From: Alphaproteobacteria bacterium
Lineage (GTDB): Bacteria > Pseudomonadota > Alphaproteobacteria > RF32 > CAG-239
Assembly (NCBI GenBank): GCA_017484225.1
Contig: JAFUTN010000030.1
Span: 1 to 59,704 of the forward strand
DNA length: 59,704 bases
Direction: 5' to 3'
Shown: in pieces, positions 43,221 to 52,427 of the stretch
Numbering within the stretch: the stretch's first letter is position 1
Layout: each line of letters starts with the position of its first letter
Program-made: the position numbers and the translations under genes
The notes under the pieces: generated by a model
What the model was told of the DNA's origin: nothing
The model's input: the letters and a program-made list of their open reading frames with translations, nothing else
Databases searched by the model: none

Positions 43221-44165
43221 TTACTTTTTCTTTTCAGCCAACTTAAACTCGTATGCAAATAAGGCGATTCCGGAAATAACCAGCGGCAACAGATAGTATA
43301 TTATTCTATACAGCACCAAAATGGCAAAAATAGTTGCCTGATTTGTTTCATCCGGCAGCAATTTAGCAAACATAATCTCAAAAACGCCCAATCCGCCCGG
43401 AACCTGACTATACACTCCGAGAACTTGAGCAATAATAAATGTTCCCATAAAATCCAAAAAAGGAATATCCATAAAGTGCATCAATATTGAATACAACACA
43501 AGTGAAGCCATTAAAATATCTGCACTGCCGATAATAATTTGCGACAAAGCCATTTTCAACCCCGGAGGACTGAACTCAACTTCTTTAATAACAATCGGCT
43601 TTTTGTAATAAGTGCTTCCCCAAACATAAAACGCCAATCCCAATGCCGAACCTATGGCAATAATCCAATTAACATACGAACTTGCATTATCGGCAATCAA
43701 ATGGTGCGGCGAACAGGTGTACCCGATTAAGATTAAGAAAAAACACGCAACCAAATAAGTAAAACCGGAAAACGTCACCATTTTCACAATATCTGAGGCC
43801 GAAACTCTCCAACGCGTATACAGCCGATAACGAATTGCACCGCCGGAAACAATGGCGTGTCCGGCATTATTACTGACCGAAAACCCGATAAATCCGGCAA
43901 ACATCCATTTCCAACGGGCTAATTTTTTCCCTATATATTTGAGAGCCAAAAAGTCATACGACGACAAGGCGATATAACCGCAAAAAGATGCCAAACAAGC
44001 TAACAGAATGTTATGCAAAGGAACACTCAAAATTGCATCTTTTATTTCATCCATGGTATATTTTGACAGCTGTTTATAAATCATAAACGCAGCCAGAGCA
44101 AAGAAAAACAAGCCGGACCAAGAAATAATTTTCTTTATGATTCTTTTTTTGTTTCGTGCTGTCAT
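43221..44165 (-). CDS. Flippase-like / UPF0104 (LPG synthase transmembrane) protein
   Basis: 314 residues, about eight membrane segments. GFIGFSVSNNAGHAIVSGGAIRYRLY and VLGVYSQVPGGLGVFEIMF are the conserved motifs of the YbhN/AglD/MprF transmembrane family. Likely moves or modifies a lipid; substrate unknown. Its ATG overlaps the stop of the Sel1 gene. Confidence 0.85.
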   Translation of the reverse strand: MTARNKKRIIKKIISWSGLFFFALAAFMIYKQLSKYTMDEIKDAILSVPLHNILLACLASFCGYIALSSYDFLALKYIGKKLARWKWMFAGFIGFSVSNNAGHAIVSGGAIRYRLYTRWRVSASDIVKMVTFSGFTYLVACFFLILIGYTCSPHHLIADNASSYVNWIIAIGSALGLAFYVWGSTYYKKPIVIKEVEFSPPGLKMALSQIIIGSADILMASLVLYSILMHFMDIPFLDFMGTFIIAQVLGVYSQVPGGLGVFEIMFAKLLPDETNQATIFAILVLYRIIYYLLPLVISGIALFAYEFKLAEKKK

Positions 44166-45385
44166 AACAATGATGCCCCTCTACTCTTTTTAGGAGTTAC
44201 CGGAACCGGAACCTTTTTAATTTCATCTTTTTCATTAACAATCATGTTATTGTTGATGTAACTTCTGATATTATAACCGTATGTTTGTTGCACATACAAA
44301 GTCAAAGGCGAAGGATGAGGTTTAAATTCATTAGCCATATTTTGTGCCTGCATAAGCATTTCCAATTTCATTGTTGCCCCGATTTTGTCTCTTTTTTCCG
44401 CTGCTCCGTCAATTCCTTCCGCCGCAGCCAAATTGAGCAAAGCATGTGCCATAATAACATTTTGCGGCACAAGTCTTCCCTCCAAATAAGTATCTGCCAA
44501 CAAAGAATAGGCATCTGTATTTCCCTGATTCATTGCCGCCTTAAAATACGTAATGCCGTTTGCATAGTTCTGCACTGTCCCGTAACCATGGACATACATA
44601 TAGCCGAGCGTCAACTGCGCTTCGTCCAACAACGAACCTTTGTCGGCAGCCGCTTTTATCAGCGAAAAGGCTTTATAATAGTCTTTCTGCACCGTAAACC
44701 CTTTAAGGTAGGCATATCCTAGCATAAACTTGGCAATATTATTCCCCTTTTCGGCGGCAAAATCAAATAATTTGACGGCCTGTGTGCTGCGTGCCAAATC
44801 TTTATGTCCTCCGGTCAGATAAATAAATGCCAAATTTGTCGCCGCATTATCTTCACCTAATTCAGCTGCTTTTTTAAAATATTCCGTGGCCTTTGCAATA
44901 TCACGTTTTGTTCCGATTCCGTTAAAATAAAAACTTCCCAAATTATTCAGAGCAATCGGATCTTTTTGGTTGGCGGCTAACTCGTAGTAATAAAAAGCCT
45001 TATCATAATTTTGTTCAACACCGTTAGTGCCATACAAATACATATATCCGAGATTCATTTGGTCGGTCAAACTTCCCTCACCGGCCATACGCACACTTTT
45101 TTCCAGAAAAGTTTCTTTTTTTCCGTCTTCACTGACTACTTCATCATCTGCCGAAAACAAAAAAGAAAGCGGTTTTTTAATATATTCAAGTATAGAACCG
45201 CCTTCTGAGTCAGATTCGCTATTACTTAAATCTTCGGCAGGTGTTTCGGTATTACTTTTATCGGCCGAGGCGGAATTATCGTCCAAAGTCCCGTCCATAA
45301 TCATATCTATTGCCTGAGAATAGGTATTCGCCGCCAACAACACAACAGCGGCAACACAGCAAAACGATAACAATACTTTTTTCAT
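44162..45385 (-). CDS. Exported Sel1-repeat protein
   Basis: 407 residues. Signal peptide (about 1-24, ending SQA), acidic linker, then about seven Sel1 repeats (for example NLGYMYLYGTNGVEQNYDKAFYYYELAANQ, LGYMYVHGYGTVQNYANGITYFKAA), and a basic C terminus. A periplasmic or surface scaffold; partner unknown. GAGGTTGAA supports ATG 45385. Confidence 0.88.
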   Translation of the reverse strand: MKKVLLSFCCVAAVVLLAANTYSQAIDMIMDGTLDDNSASADKSNTETPAEDLSNSESDSEGGSILEYIKKPLSFLFSADDEVVSEDGKKETFLEKSVRMAGEGSLTDQMNLGYMYLYGTNGVEQNYDKAFYYYELAANQKDPIALNNLGSFYFNGIGTKRDIAKATEYFKKAAELGEDNAATNLAFIYLTGGHKDLARSTQAVKLFDFAAEKGNNIAKFMLGYAYLKGFTVQKDYYKAFSLIKAAADKGSLLDEAQLTLGYMYVHGYGTVQNYANGITYFKAAMNQGNTDAYSLLADTYLEGRLVPQNVIMAHALLNLAAAEGIDGAAEKRDKIGATMKLEMLMQAQNMANEFKPHPSPLTLYVQQTYGYNIRSYINNNMIVNEKDEIKKVPVPVTPKKSRGASLL

Positions 45386-45525
45386 TTCAACCTCAAAGAA
45401 CTTATTTTGAGCCATACTATTACGAAAAGTTCCGGCTTGCAAGGTAAAAACCTTTACTACACATATATTGTGTTGAAAATAATATTCAATATGTTAAAAT
45501 TTCGTTAGAAAGCGAAAGGAACAGC

Positions 45526-46626
45526 ATGAAAATATATAAAGTCGGCGGATGTGTGAGAGATAAATTGATTGGCAAAATTCCTCATGACAACGACTACTTG
45601 GTTATAGGCGCCACACCAAAACAAATGCTTGATTTAGGGTATAAACAGGTAGGTAAAACCTTTCCGGTTTTTCTGCATCCGGAAACAAAGGAAGAATATG
45701 CACTTGCGCGCAAAGAAATTAAAATCGGGACAAAACATTCGGATTTTCTTTTTATATTTTCTCCGGATATAACGCTGAGCGAAGATTTGGTGCGCCGTGA
45801 TTTCACCTGCAATGCACTTGCCGAAGATACACAAACCGGCGAAATCATTGACTGCGTCGGCGGCAGAAAAGATATTGAAAAAAAAATTCTACGCCACATA
45901 AATGATGTTCATTTTCAGGAAGATCCGTTGCGTGTATTAAGAATGTGCCGCTTTGCAGCACAGCTTCGGTTTGATATTGCAGCCGATACAATGAATTTGG
46001 CAATAAAAATGGTGCAGAATAATATGCTTGCCCACCTTTCTAAAGAGCGAGTTTGGGAAGAATTTTATAAAGCACTGCTCTGCCCCGATTTTTATCGTTT
46101 TATTTCAACCGGCATTCAGTGCGGAGCATTGCAGAAATTGTTACCTGAAATCTCAGAATTTTATAAAAACAAAGCAAATATTGAGTTGTTGAAACAAAAA
46201 ACTCTCCACTCTACACCTAAAATACGATTTGCCGTTTTTTGGCTACTGAACAGAAACAATATTGAGAGCGCAGTTACAAAAAAAATCCATACACCTAATG
46301 ATTATGCTGTTTTGATTAAAAATTATCGTCTATACACGGATACTCTGCTCAACAGCAAAACCACGACGGAAGAATTGTATGATACAACCGTAGCAATAAC
46401 CGGACTAATCAATACTTCCCGCTTAAACGAATTGGCGGAACTTATTAATATTATGCTTGAACCTCAAAGCACTTTAGAAAAAAACTTGGCTCGTTGCAAC
46501 CGAATATTCACGATATGCAAACCAATTCGCGCCACGGATATGCCTGATTTCAGCCAATTACCGAAAGACAAAAATTTCGGTATTGCGTATCGCCGTTATA
46601 TCTTACAAAAAATATCAGGCTTATAG
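45526..46626 (+). CDS. cca: CCA tRNA nucleotidyltransferase
   Basis: 366 residues. YKVGGCVRDKLIGK, DNDYLVIGATPKQM (metal-binding Asp pair region), LVRRDFTCNALA and DPLRVLRMCRFAAQL are class II CCA-adding enzyme motifs. Adds or repairs the tRNA CCA end; the tRNAs in this window already encode CCA. Confidence 0.94.
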   Translation: MKIYKVGGCVRDKLIGKIPHDNDYLVIGATPKQMLDLGYKQVGKTFPVFLHPETKEEYALARKEIKIGTKHSDFLFIFSPDITLSEDLVRRDFTCNALAEDTQTGEIIDCVGGRKDIEKKILRHINDVHFQEDPLRVLRMCRFAAQLRFDIAADTMNLAIKMVQNNMLAHLSKERVWEEFYKALLCPDFYRFISTGIQCGALQKLLPEISEFYKNKANIELLKQKTLHSTPKIRFAVFWLLNRNNIESAVTKKIHTPNDYAVLIKNYRLYTDTLLNSKTTTEELYDTTVAITGLINTSRLNELAELINIMLEPQSTLEKNLARCNRIFTICKPIRATDMPDFSQLPKDKNFGIAYRRYILQKISGL

Positions 46627-46698
46627 TTTTTTCTCTTTCTAAGATTGACAAAAAAATTAAAATATGCTATTATGGACGAAAACAGAGGGAGAAAATCC

Positions 46699-47571
46699 AT
46701 GACAGAAGAAAATAAAACAGGCGAAAAAGAACCTAAATTTGTGTTAGACAAAGATTCGGTTGACTTTTTGCAATCTCAATTAAATGCCACCATAAATCCG
46801 GAATTAAAGGATGACAGTGACTATTATCGTGCTGTATTTTACTTCAAATGTTGCGGATTGAAAAAATCTGCAAAATCTGATTCTCTTTCAGAAGATGACC
46901 AGAAATTATCGGCATACTATCAAACGAAAGATAAAATTGATGCCCTGTTTGAGAATATTTACGAACAAGCTCTGAAATTTCAAGATGCAATAAATACCGG
47001 CGATATTCCTTATATGGATGACATGGAAAAAATGAATCAATTCATGTCTGCAGGTATGGCAGCACAGACAATAACTACTAATGAAATGTTATCAGAAAAA
47101 TTACACAGTTACAAAGAAAACGGCAAAGATGACGGCAATGCTCAACTAATGAATACCATAAGTTTTGAGGTTATGCGAGAAGTTGCATCCGGTCCGGATT
47201 TTCTTGAAACATTGGATAAAAATTATAATGCCATGAAAGCACAGGCCGTTTCTAAAATAGCGCCGTATGTTGCTGATATTGAGCCTTTTATGCCGGTTAT
47301 TGAACAAAACCCGAAATCTGTTTTGGCTCTCGGTATTGCTATGAAAGCCAATCAGGAAGCCGGATTTTCGGTGGCTACCATCAAATCTCCGGAAGATTTG
47401 CAACAAATGTGCAGATTCGCCAAAATTGCCGAAATGGCGGATAATATCTCTTTCAAAAATATGGAAAAGGACATTGAAAAGGTTTATAATAACGTTAAAG
47501 TAACCATCGGTTTAAGCAAACAAAATGACAGTCGTATTGTCGCACCGCAAAGAAAAGTTTTGGGAGCATAA
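46699..47571 (+). CDS. Unknown cytoplasmic protein
   Basis: 290 residues, acidic, helical, no membrane segment. Starts MTEENKTGEKEPKFVLDKDS behind GGGAGAAAA. No family recognised. The next gene follows 5 bp later. Confidence 0.7.
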   Translation: MTEENKTGEKEPKFVLDKDSVDFLQSQLNATINPELKDDSDYYRAVFYFKCCGLKKSAKSDSLSEDDQKLSAYYQTKDKIDALFENIYEQALKFQDAINTGDIPYMDDMEKMNQFMSAGMAAQTITTNEMLSEKLHSYKENGKDDGNAQLMNTISFEVMREVASGPDFLETLDKNYNAMKAQAVSKIAPYVADIEPFMPVIEQNPKSVLALGIAMKANQEAGFSVATIKSPEDLQQMCRFAKIAEMADNISFKNMEKDIEKVYNNVKVTIGLSKQNDSRIVAPQRKVLGA

Positions 47572-47576
47572 AAATA

Positions 47577-47939
47577 ATGGAATACTCAAGATTTGATGAC
47601 GTTGCAGCTTTGCTTATTGATTTATGTAAACCGTTTAGTGACGAAGAACTTATTCGCCTTGGCAACGTTTGCCACGATATGGCACACAACAAACACTTCG
47701 GTGATGAATATCTGGCTGCCGTAAAGGGGTTATATGTTAAAAATTTTCAAAAAATAAAAACAAATTCCTATAAAAAACGTTCTTACATAGAGATTGACGG
47801 CGAACTAACCGAAAAAATAAACAACCATAACGTCGGAGCAACACTTTTTCCCAGCTATTTGAAGGATGACAGAGAATTGTCAAATGAAAAAATCGCCAAT
47901 ATGCGCTGCAGAATAGAAAAATTAAAAACAAATAATTAA
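47577..47939 (+). CDS. Unknown small protein
   Basis: 120 residues, soluble. MEYSRFDDVAALLIDLCKPF, later GNVCHDMAHNKHFGDEYLAAVKG. No family recognised; likely cotranscribed with 46699. Confidence 0.65.
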   Translation: MEYSRFDDVAALLIDLCKPFSDEELIRLGNVCHDMAHNKHFGDEYLAAVKGLYVKNFQKIKTNSYKKRSYIEIDGELTEKINNHNVGATLFPSYLKDDRELSNEKIANMRCRIEKLKTNN

Positions 47940-47989
47940 TTTTGAGAATCAGTATCTTTGCTCTGACTTCAACAGCTTGATTTTATTGT

Positions 47990-48247
47990 CCTTCCGGATT
48001 GCGCCAACAAAAAAAGCCCACTTTCGTGGACTTTCTCTATTGGCGCGCCTTTCTTTTTGCGTTCCGCAAAAACGGCGAGACTACTCCGCTATAGCTTCGT
48101 TCTCCTCTTTCGTTCGGCTTTGCCTCACCGGCACACACCCGTGTGCCTCTCATTCGTCGTCAAACTCACTTTTGTGAGTTCTCCGCCCCTTCCGGATTGC
48201 GCCAACAAAAAAAGCCCACTTTCGTGGACTTTCTCTATTGGCGCGCC
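47990..48247 (-). repeat. tRNA-tail repeat element at tRNA-Arg
   Basis: A 60-bp sequence at 47990-48049 is repeated exactly at 48188-48247 (198 bp apart). Each copy contains, on the minus strand, the tRNA-Arg 3' end (GGCGCGCCA), a terminator (GTCCAC/GTGGGC, T7) and an inverted start GTTGGCGC. From 48205 down to about 48160 the minus strand reads an inverted degenerate copy of the tRNA 3' half (it reads back TTGTGAGTTC...CCGG...GCGCCAA). The spacer holds hairpins ACTCAC/GTGAGT, GGCACAC/GTGTGCC and TTTTTGCG/CGCAAAAA. Confidence 0.75.
48203..48232 (-). terminator. Terminator of tRNA-Arg
   Basis: Minus-strand GTCCAC-GAAA-GTGGGC followed by T7. An identical second copy lies at about 48005-48034. 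Confidence 0.85.
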
Positions 48248-48315
48248 CGGCGGGACTCGAACTCACAACCTTCTGATCCGTAGTCAGATGCTCTATCCAA
48301 TTAAGCTACGGGCGC
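48239..48315 (-). tRNA. tRNA-Arg (anticodon ACG)
   Basis: 77 nt with encoded CCA. Acceptor GCGCCCG/CGGGCGC, anticodon loop CTACGGA, T loop TTCGAGT. Upstream TTGCAA-17-TATTAC may be its promoter. Confidence 0.95.
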
Positions 48316-48393
48316 ATTGACATTGACTGTAATAAATCAAAATAATTTATTTTGCAAGCATTATTTTTCATTTTTTTGATTTTTTATTTCACT

Positions 48394-48421
48394 TTACATT
48401 TTTTTTAATTCTGCTAAAATT
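48394..48421 (+). promoter_or_regulatory. Promoter of leader B
   Basis: TTTACA 48394-48399 and TAAAAT 48416-48421, spacer 16. Confidence 0.55.
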
Positions 48422-48427
48422 GCATTG

Positions 48428-48624
48428 AAGTGTGGAATAAACGCACTTTAGGGCGTCAGAACCCTTTAAATCTAATTAAGTCGTTATACGACCTGTTGCT
48501 GATATTGCGTTCATATTGAGCGGATGTCGGCTTTATAAGGCTTTTCGCGCGAAATCGCCGAGCCGTTTTTAGTTAGATTTACGGTTTCTGAACATCCGCC
48601 CACCTTTTTTGGTGGATTTTTTAT
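48428..48624 (+). ncRNA. Structured leader RNA, copy B
   Basis: In order: 5' hairpin AAGTGTG/CGCACTT (48428-48448); outer stem GGGCG 48451-48455 with CGCCC 48597-48601 and TCAGAA 48456-48461 with TTCTGA 48586-48591; inner stem TAAATCTAA 48467-48475 with TTAGATTTA 48573-48581; internal hairpins GTCGT/ACGAC and CGGCT/AGCCG; internal strand GCGGATGT 48520-48527 that can pair 8 bp with ACATCCGC 48592-48599, immediately before the terminator. Outer stem and this pairing share three bases. No known family recognised. Confidence 0.7.
48600..48624 (+). terminator. Attenuator-like terminator upstream of tail protein B
   Basis: CCACC-TTTTTT-GGTGG followed by ATTTTTTATT; 33 nt before the ATG at 48657 and after the leader, not after a coding gene. 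Confidence 0.7.
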
Positions 48625-48656
48625 TAACTTTTTTATTAACGAAAGGGATGTTTGCT

Positions 48657-49373
48657 ATGAAACATTTTAAATTCTTAGGAATTACTATTTCTCTAATTTT
48701 TGTCTTTACAAATAAAGCTTACACCGAAACATGGAACTGCGGACCGGCCACTGACGGGGTATACAGCGACAGCGTTAAATGCACGTATGATGAGGCAACA
48801 AAAACTCTTACCATATCAGGCGAAGGACCGATGGGGAATTATCATAGTGTAGTTGTTGACGGAAAAACTGCATCAGATGCACCTTGGATTAAAAAAGACA
48901 TTGTCCACGCCGTTGTGGAAAAAGGGGTAACAACAATCGGGAATAGAGTATTTAAGGCATTATACAATTTGGAAGATGTCACCGGACTGGAAAATATCAC
49001 ATCCATCGGCGACAGAGCATTTTATAATGCATCTTCTCTAACAAGCGTTGACTTACCTAATGTGCAAGAAATAGGGACAAACGCGTTCATTGGAACTTCC
49101 AGCTTAGAGTTCGCCGGAATTCCGACAAATGTAACTTGGAAATCCGATGCATTCTCAGGTTCAAAAATTCCTAATTGTAAAACCGGAGAATGCGGCAGTT
49201 GCGGTGATAAATTCGTGCAAGCAGGTGTAGGTTGTGTAAATGATTGCTATGTCGGATATTATCCGACGAATCAAGGATACTGCAAAATAATTAAACTCCG
49301 TTACACTCTGCCGGAAGCGGATGCGGCAACGAGTAATGACAACGAAAATATGATTGAATGGATATTTGAGTAA
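48657..49373 (+). CDS. Exported leucine-rich-repeat protein with conserved C-terminal tail (tail protein B)
   Basis: 238 residues. Signal peptide about 1-21 (ending AYT), ETWNCGPATDGVYSDS start shared with copy A, BspA-type repeats (ENITSIGDRAFYNASSLTSV), Cys-rich knot (GECGSCGDKFVQAGVGC...), then LRYTLPEA..ATS.D and ENMIEWIFE. Paralog of the gene at 22104. ATG 48657 is chosen over 48648 because GAAAGGG would be too close to the latter. Confidence 0.85.
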   Translation: MKHFKFLGITISLIFVFTNKAYTETWNCGPATDGVYSDSVKCTYDEATKTLTISGEGPMGNYHSVVVDGKTASDAPWIKKDIVHAVVEKGVTTIGNRVFKALYNLEDVTGLENITSIGDRAFYNASSLTSVDLPNVQEIGTNAFIGTSSLEFAGIPTNVTWKSDAFSGSKIPNCKTGECGSCGDKFVQAGVGCVNDCYVGYYPTNQGYCKIIKLRYTLPEADAATSNDNENMIEWIFE

Positions 49374-49393
49374 AATACTCAAATGTTTTGTGT

Positions 49394-50395
49394 TCACACA
49401 CCTAACTTGAGCATAATTTTTTCGGCAATTTTTTCGTAAGATGCAGCTTGCTCTCCATCCGGATTTGCCGCCACAATCGGTGTTCCGCTGTCTGATGTTT
49501 CCCTGATTTCCATATTTAAGGGAATTCCGCCTAAAAATGTTTCTCCCATTTTTTCGGCGGTTTCTTTTGCGCCGTTATGCCCGAAAATATTTGTCTTTTC
49601 GCCGCAATGCGGACAAATAAAATAACTCATATTTTCCACAATTCCGAGAATTTCTATTCCCGTTTTTTTAAACATATTTATACCTTTAATTGCATCTATC
49701 AGTGCAATATCTTGCGGCGTGGAAACAATCACCATACCGGAAAAATTTATTTTTTGCGACAGCGTGATTTGAATATCTCCGGTTCCCGGCGGCATATCAA
49801 TCACCATTACATCAATTTCTCCCCAATTTGTTTGGGTTACAAGCTGCTCTATAGCACCGCAAGCCTTAACTCCGCGCCAAATTATCGGTGTATCGCGGTC
49901 TATCAGCGAACCGATGGAAACCGATTCAACGCCGTAATTATTAAATGCACTGAAATGAACACCGTCGGCAGACATCATCGGCATTCCCTCATATCCCAAC
50001 ATTGTCGGAACGGAAGGTCCGTAAATATCGGCATCAACCAGTGCAACTTTTAAGCCTTTATCGGACAAAGCTAATGCCAAGTTTACCGCTGTCGTTGACT
50101 TTCCGACTCCGCCTTTCCCCGAAGCAACGCCTATAATGTGCTTTACCCCGCCGATTTTCCATTTTTCCGTTTCTTTTATACCTATGTTTGAGCTGATTTT
50201 TTGTGTAAACAACAAATTTACTTTTTTTTCGGGAAACAGCGTTGCCAATTCTTGTTTTAGTTTTTCACTTATCTGTTTATTTTCTGAAATTTGCTCAAAT
50301 TCCGCAATAATTCTGTTATCTGATATCTGCAGACTTTTTAAATTTTCAAGCGGCAAATATTTAGCAACAATTTCTTTTATTCTGTTTTCTGTCAT
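49394..50395 (-). CDS. Mrp/ApbC Fe-S carrier ATPase
   Basis: 333 residues: N-terminal MIP18-like domain (about 1-80), deviant Walker A GVASGKGGVGKSTTAVNLALAL, VIDMPPGTGD, and ENMSYFICPHCGEK with Cys-x2-Cys for the bridging Fe-S cluster. Loads clusters onto target proteins. Convergent with tail protein B. Confidence 0.95.
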   Translation of the reverse strand: MTENRIKEIVAKYLPLENLKSLQISDNRIIAEFEQISENKQISEKLKQELATLFPEKKVNLLFTQKISSNIGIKETEKWKIGGVKHIIGVASGKGGVGKSTTAVNLALALSDKGLKVALVDADIYGPSVPTMLGYEGMPMMSADGVHFSAFNNYGVESVSIGSLIDRDTPIIWRGVKACGAIEQLVTQTNWGEIDVMVIDMPPGTGDIQITLSQKINFSGMVIVSTPQDIALIDAIKGINMFKKTGIEILGIVENMSYFICPHCGEKTNIFGHNGAKETAEKMGETFLGGIPLNMEIRETSDSGTPIVAANPDGEQAASYEKIAEKIMLKLGV

Positions 50396-50509
50396 CTTAT
50401 CGGCTCCGGATGTGGATATCAGTTTATCGTCGTTGTTTTTATTTAATATTTATATTATCTTAATGCAAGAAAAATTGAAAACGTTAAAAGTAAACATGAG
50501 GATAAATTA

Positions 50510-51544
50510 ATGGCAAAAAAAATTAATCCTTGGGACAACGGCGGTGAAGACACATGGTCTTCCGGCGATAATGTTTTGCAAGGAAAAATTATTGATTTCA
50601 CCAAAATTACAAATTTGGATAATTCTCGCAACAATTTCGGTAAATATTTTAAGCTGGCAGCTCTTATAGCCGTATTGCTCTGGTTGGCATCCGGATTTTA
50701 TCAGGTTCAGCCGAGCGAAGAGGCTTTAGTTCTGCGTTTCGGGAAATATGTCAATACTACTGATGCGGGGTTACATTATCATCTGCCGTATCCGATTGAA
50801 GATATTGTCAAAGTAAACGTTACCCAAGAACGAAGCATAAACCTCGGAACTGCCGAAAATTCAGGATACGGGAGAAATTCTTTCACCGAGAGTCACATGC
50901 TTACGGGAGATGAAAACATTGTGGATATTAATTTGACAGTGGTTTGGAAAATCAAAAATGCCAAAGATTATGTTTTCAATATGCGCAGCCCTGACGACAC
51001 TGTTCAGGTTGCGGCACAATCGGTTTTACGTGAAATCGTCGGACAGTCGGAAATGCAGCCGATTATTACCGGCAACCGCGGAAAAGTTGAAGACGATACC
51101 AAAGAAGAATTGCAAAAAGTTCTTGATGAATTCGGTTCAGGTATTCAAATTGTGCGTGTTAAGTTGCAAAAGGCCGATCCGCCGAGAGAGGTGGTAGATG
51201 CTTTCAACGAAGTCCAGCGTGCCAAAGCGGATATGGAACGTTTTAAAAACGAAGCCGAAGCGTATCGCAACGAGGTTTTGCCTAAAGCAAAAGGTAAAGC
51301 TGCTCAAATTATTCAGGATGCCGAAGCCTATAAGGCTGCCACCGTTAACAAAGCAAAGGGTGAATCCGGCAGATTTGCTTCGGTTTATGATGCCTACAAA
51401 AACGGTAAAACGGTTACAGTGAAAAAAATGTATATTGATACCATGGAAAATGTTTTGAAAAACTCAAATAAAGTTATTTTGGGACAGGGAGAAAAAGGCA
51501 ATGTCTTGCCAATTTTGCCTCTGACCAACGGTGCAAAGGAATAA
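50510..51544 (+). CDS. hflK: HflK, FtsH-modulating membrane protein
   Basis: 344 residues. Gly/Asp-rich cytoplasmic start (MAKKINPWDNGGEDTWSSGD), one membrane segment (about 48-66), then an SPFH domain (GFYQVQPSEEALVLRFGKYV). With HflC it forms a cage around FtsH. Followed by hflC and degP, the common order. Confidence 0.95.
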   Translation: MAKKINPWDNGGEDTWSSGDNVLQGKIIDFTKITNLDNSRNNFGKYFKLAALIAVLLWLASGFYQVQPSEEALVLRFGKYVNTTDAGLHYHLPYPIEDIVKVNVTQERSINLGTAENSGYGRNSFTESHMLTGDENIVDINLTVVWKIKNAKDYVFNMRSPDDTVQVAAQSVLREIVGQSEMQPIITGNRGKVEDDTKEELQKVLDEFGSGIQIVRVKLQKADPPREVVDAFNEVQRAKADMERFKNEAEAYRNEVLPKAKGKAAQIIQDAEAYKAATVNKAKGESGRFASVYDAYKNGKTVTVKKMYIDTMENVLKNSNKVILGQGEKGNVLPILPLTNGAKE

Positions 51545-51548
51545 TAAA

Positions 51549-52418
51549 ATGAAAGATACCTTATCAGTTAAACTTGCTGTTGTGTTTTTGGCCGTATTTT
51601 CTGTTATTATGAGTTCGGTTTATGTTGTTAATCAGGCGCAACAGGCTATCGTATTGCAATTCGGCGAACCGGTGCGGGTAGTAAACGAGCCCGGATTAAA
51701 ATTTAAGGTTCCGTTTATTCAAAACGTAGTATTTTATGAAGCAAGACTTCTTAACTTGGACCCTCCGGCGCAAGAAGTTGTGCTGAATGATAAAAAACGT
51801 TTGGATGTTGACAGTTTTACTCGTTACAAAATAGTTGATCCGCTCAAATTCTACCAAACCGTTCGCACCGAATATCAGGCTCGCAGCAAGTTGGAAGAAA
51901 TCGTAAATTCATCATTGCGCAAAATTCTGGGCCGAGTAACCTTAACCGAGTTACTTTCCGAACAGCGCACAAAGATTATGTCCGATATCAGTGCTACCGT
52001 AAAACGTGATGCCGAAGCAATCGGCGTAAATGTGGCTGATGTGCGAATTCGCCGCGCCGATTTACCGATAGAAGTTATGCAGGCCATTAATGCCAGAATG
52101 AAAGCCGAACGTGAACGTGATGCCAAAGAATTTCGGGCAATGGGGCAGCAAGAAGCACAAAATATCAGAGCTAAGGCGGATAAAGAAGCAACGATTATTG
52201 TTGCCGAAGCCGAAAAACAAGCCCAAATTACACGAGGCGAAGGCGATAGAGAGGCTGTAAATCTCTGGACGCAAACGGTTGGTCAGGATGCCGAATTTTA
52301 TGATTTTTACCGTTCTCTTGAAGCCTACAAAAATTCTTTATCCGACAGTTCTACATCTTTAGTTTTGTCTCCGGACAGCGAATTTTTCAAATTTTTCAAA
52401 GAAAACTCTCTGAAGTAG
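51549..52418 (+). CDS. hflC: HflC, FtsH-modulating membrane protein
   Basis: 289 residues: N-terminal membrane segment and SPFH domain (VVNQAQQAIVLQFGEPVRVV), coiled coil with AKEFRAMGQQEAQNIRAKAD. Start at ATG 51549 behind AAAGGA, 4 bp after hflK. Confidence 0.95.
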   Translation: MKDTLSVKLAVVFLAVFSVIMSSVYVVNQAQQAIVLQFGEPVRVVNEPGLKFKVPFIQNVVFYEARLLNLDPPAQEVVLNDKKRLDVDSFTRYKIVDPLKFYQTVRTEYQARSKLEEIVNSSLRKILGRVTLTELLSEQRTKIMSDISATVKRDAEAIGVNVADVRIRRADLPIEVMQAINARMKAERERDAKEFRAMGQQEAQNIRAKADKEATIIVAEAEKQAQITRGEGDREAVNLWTQTVGQDAEFYDFYRSLEAYKNSLSDSSTSLVLSPDSEFFKFFKENSLK

Positions 52419-52427
52419 GATACAAAT

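Noticed and set aside
47977..48320. Short open frames in the tRNA-Arg region
   Set aside because: They cross the tRNA and the exact 60-bp repeats in arbitrary frames and have no start signals.
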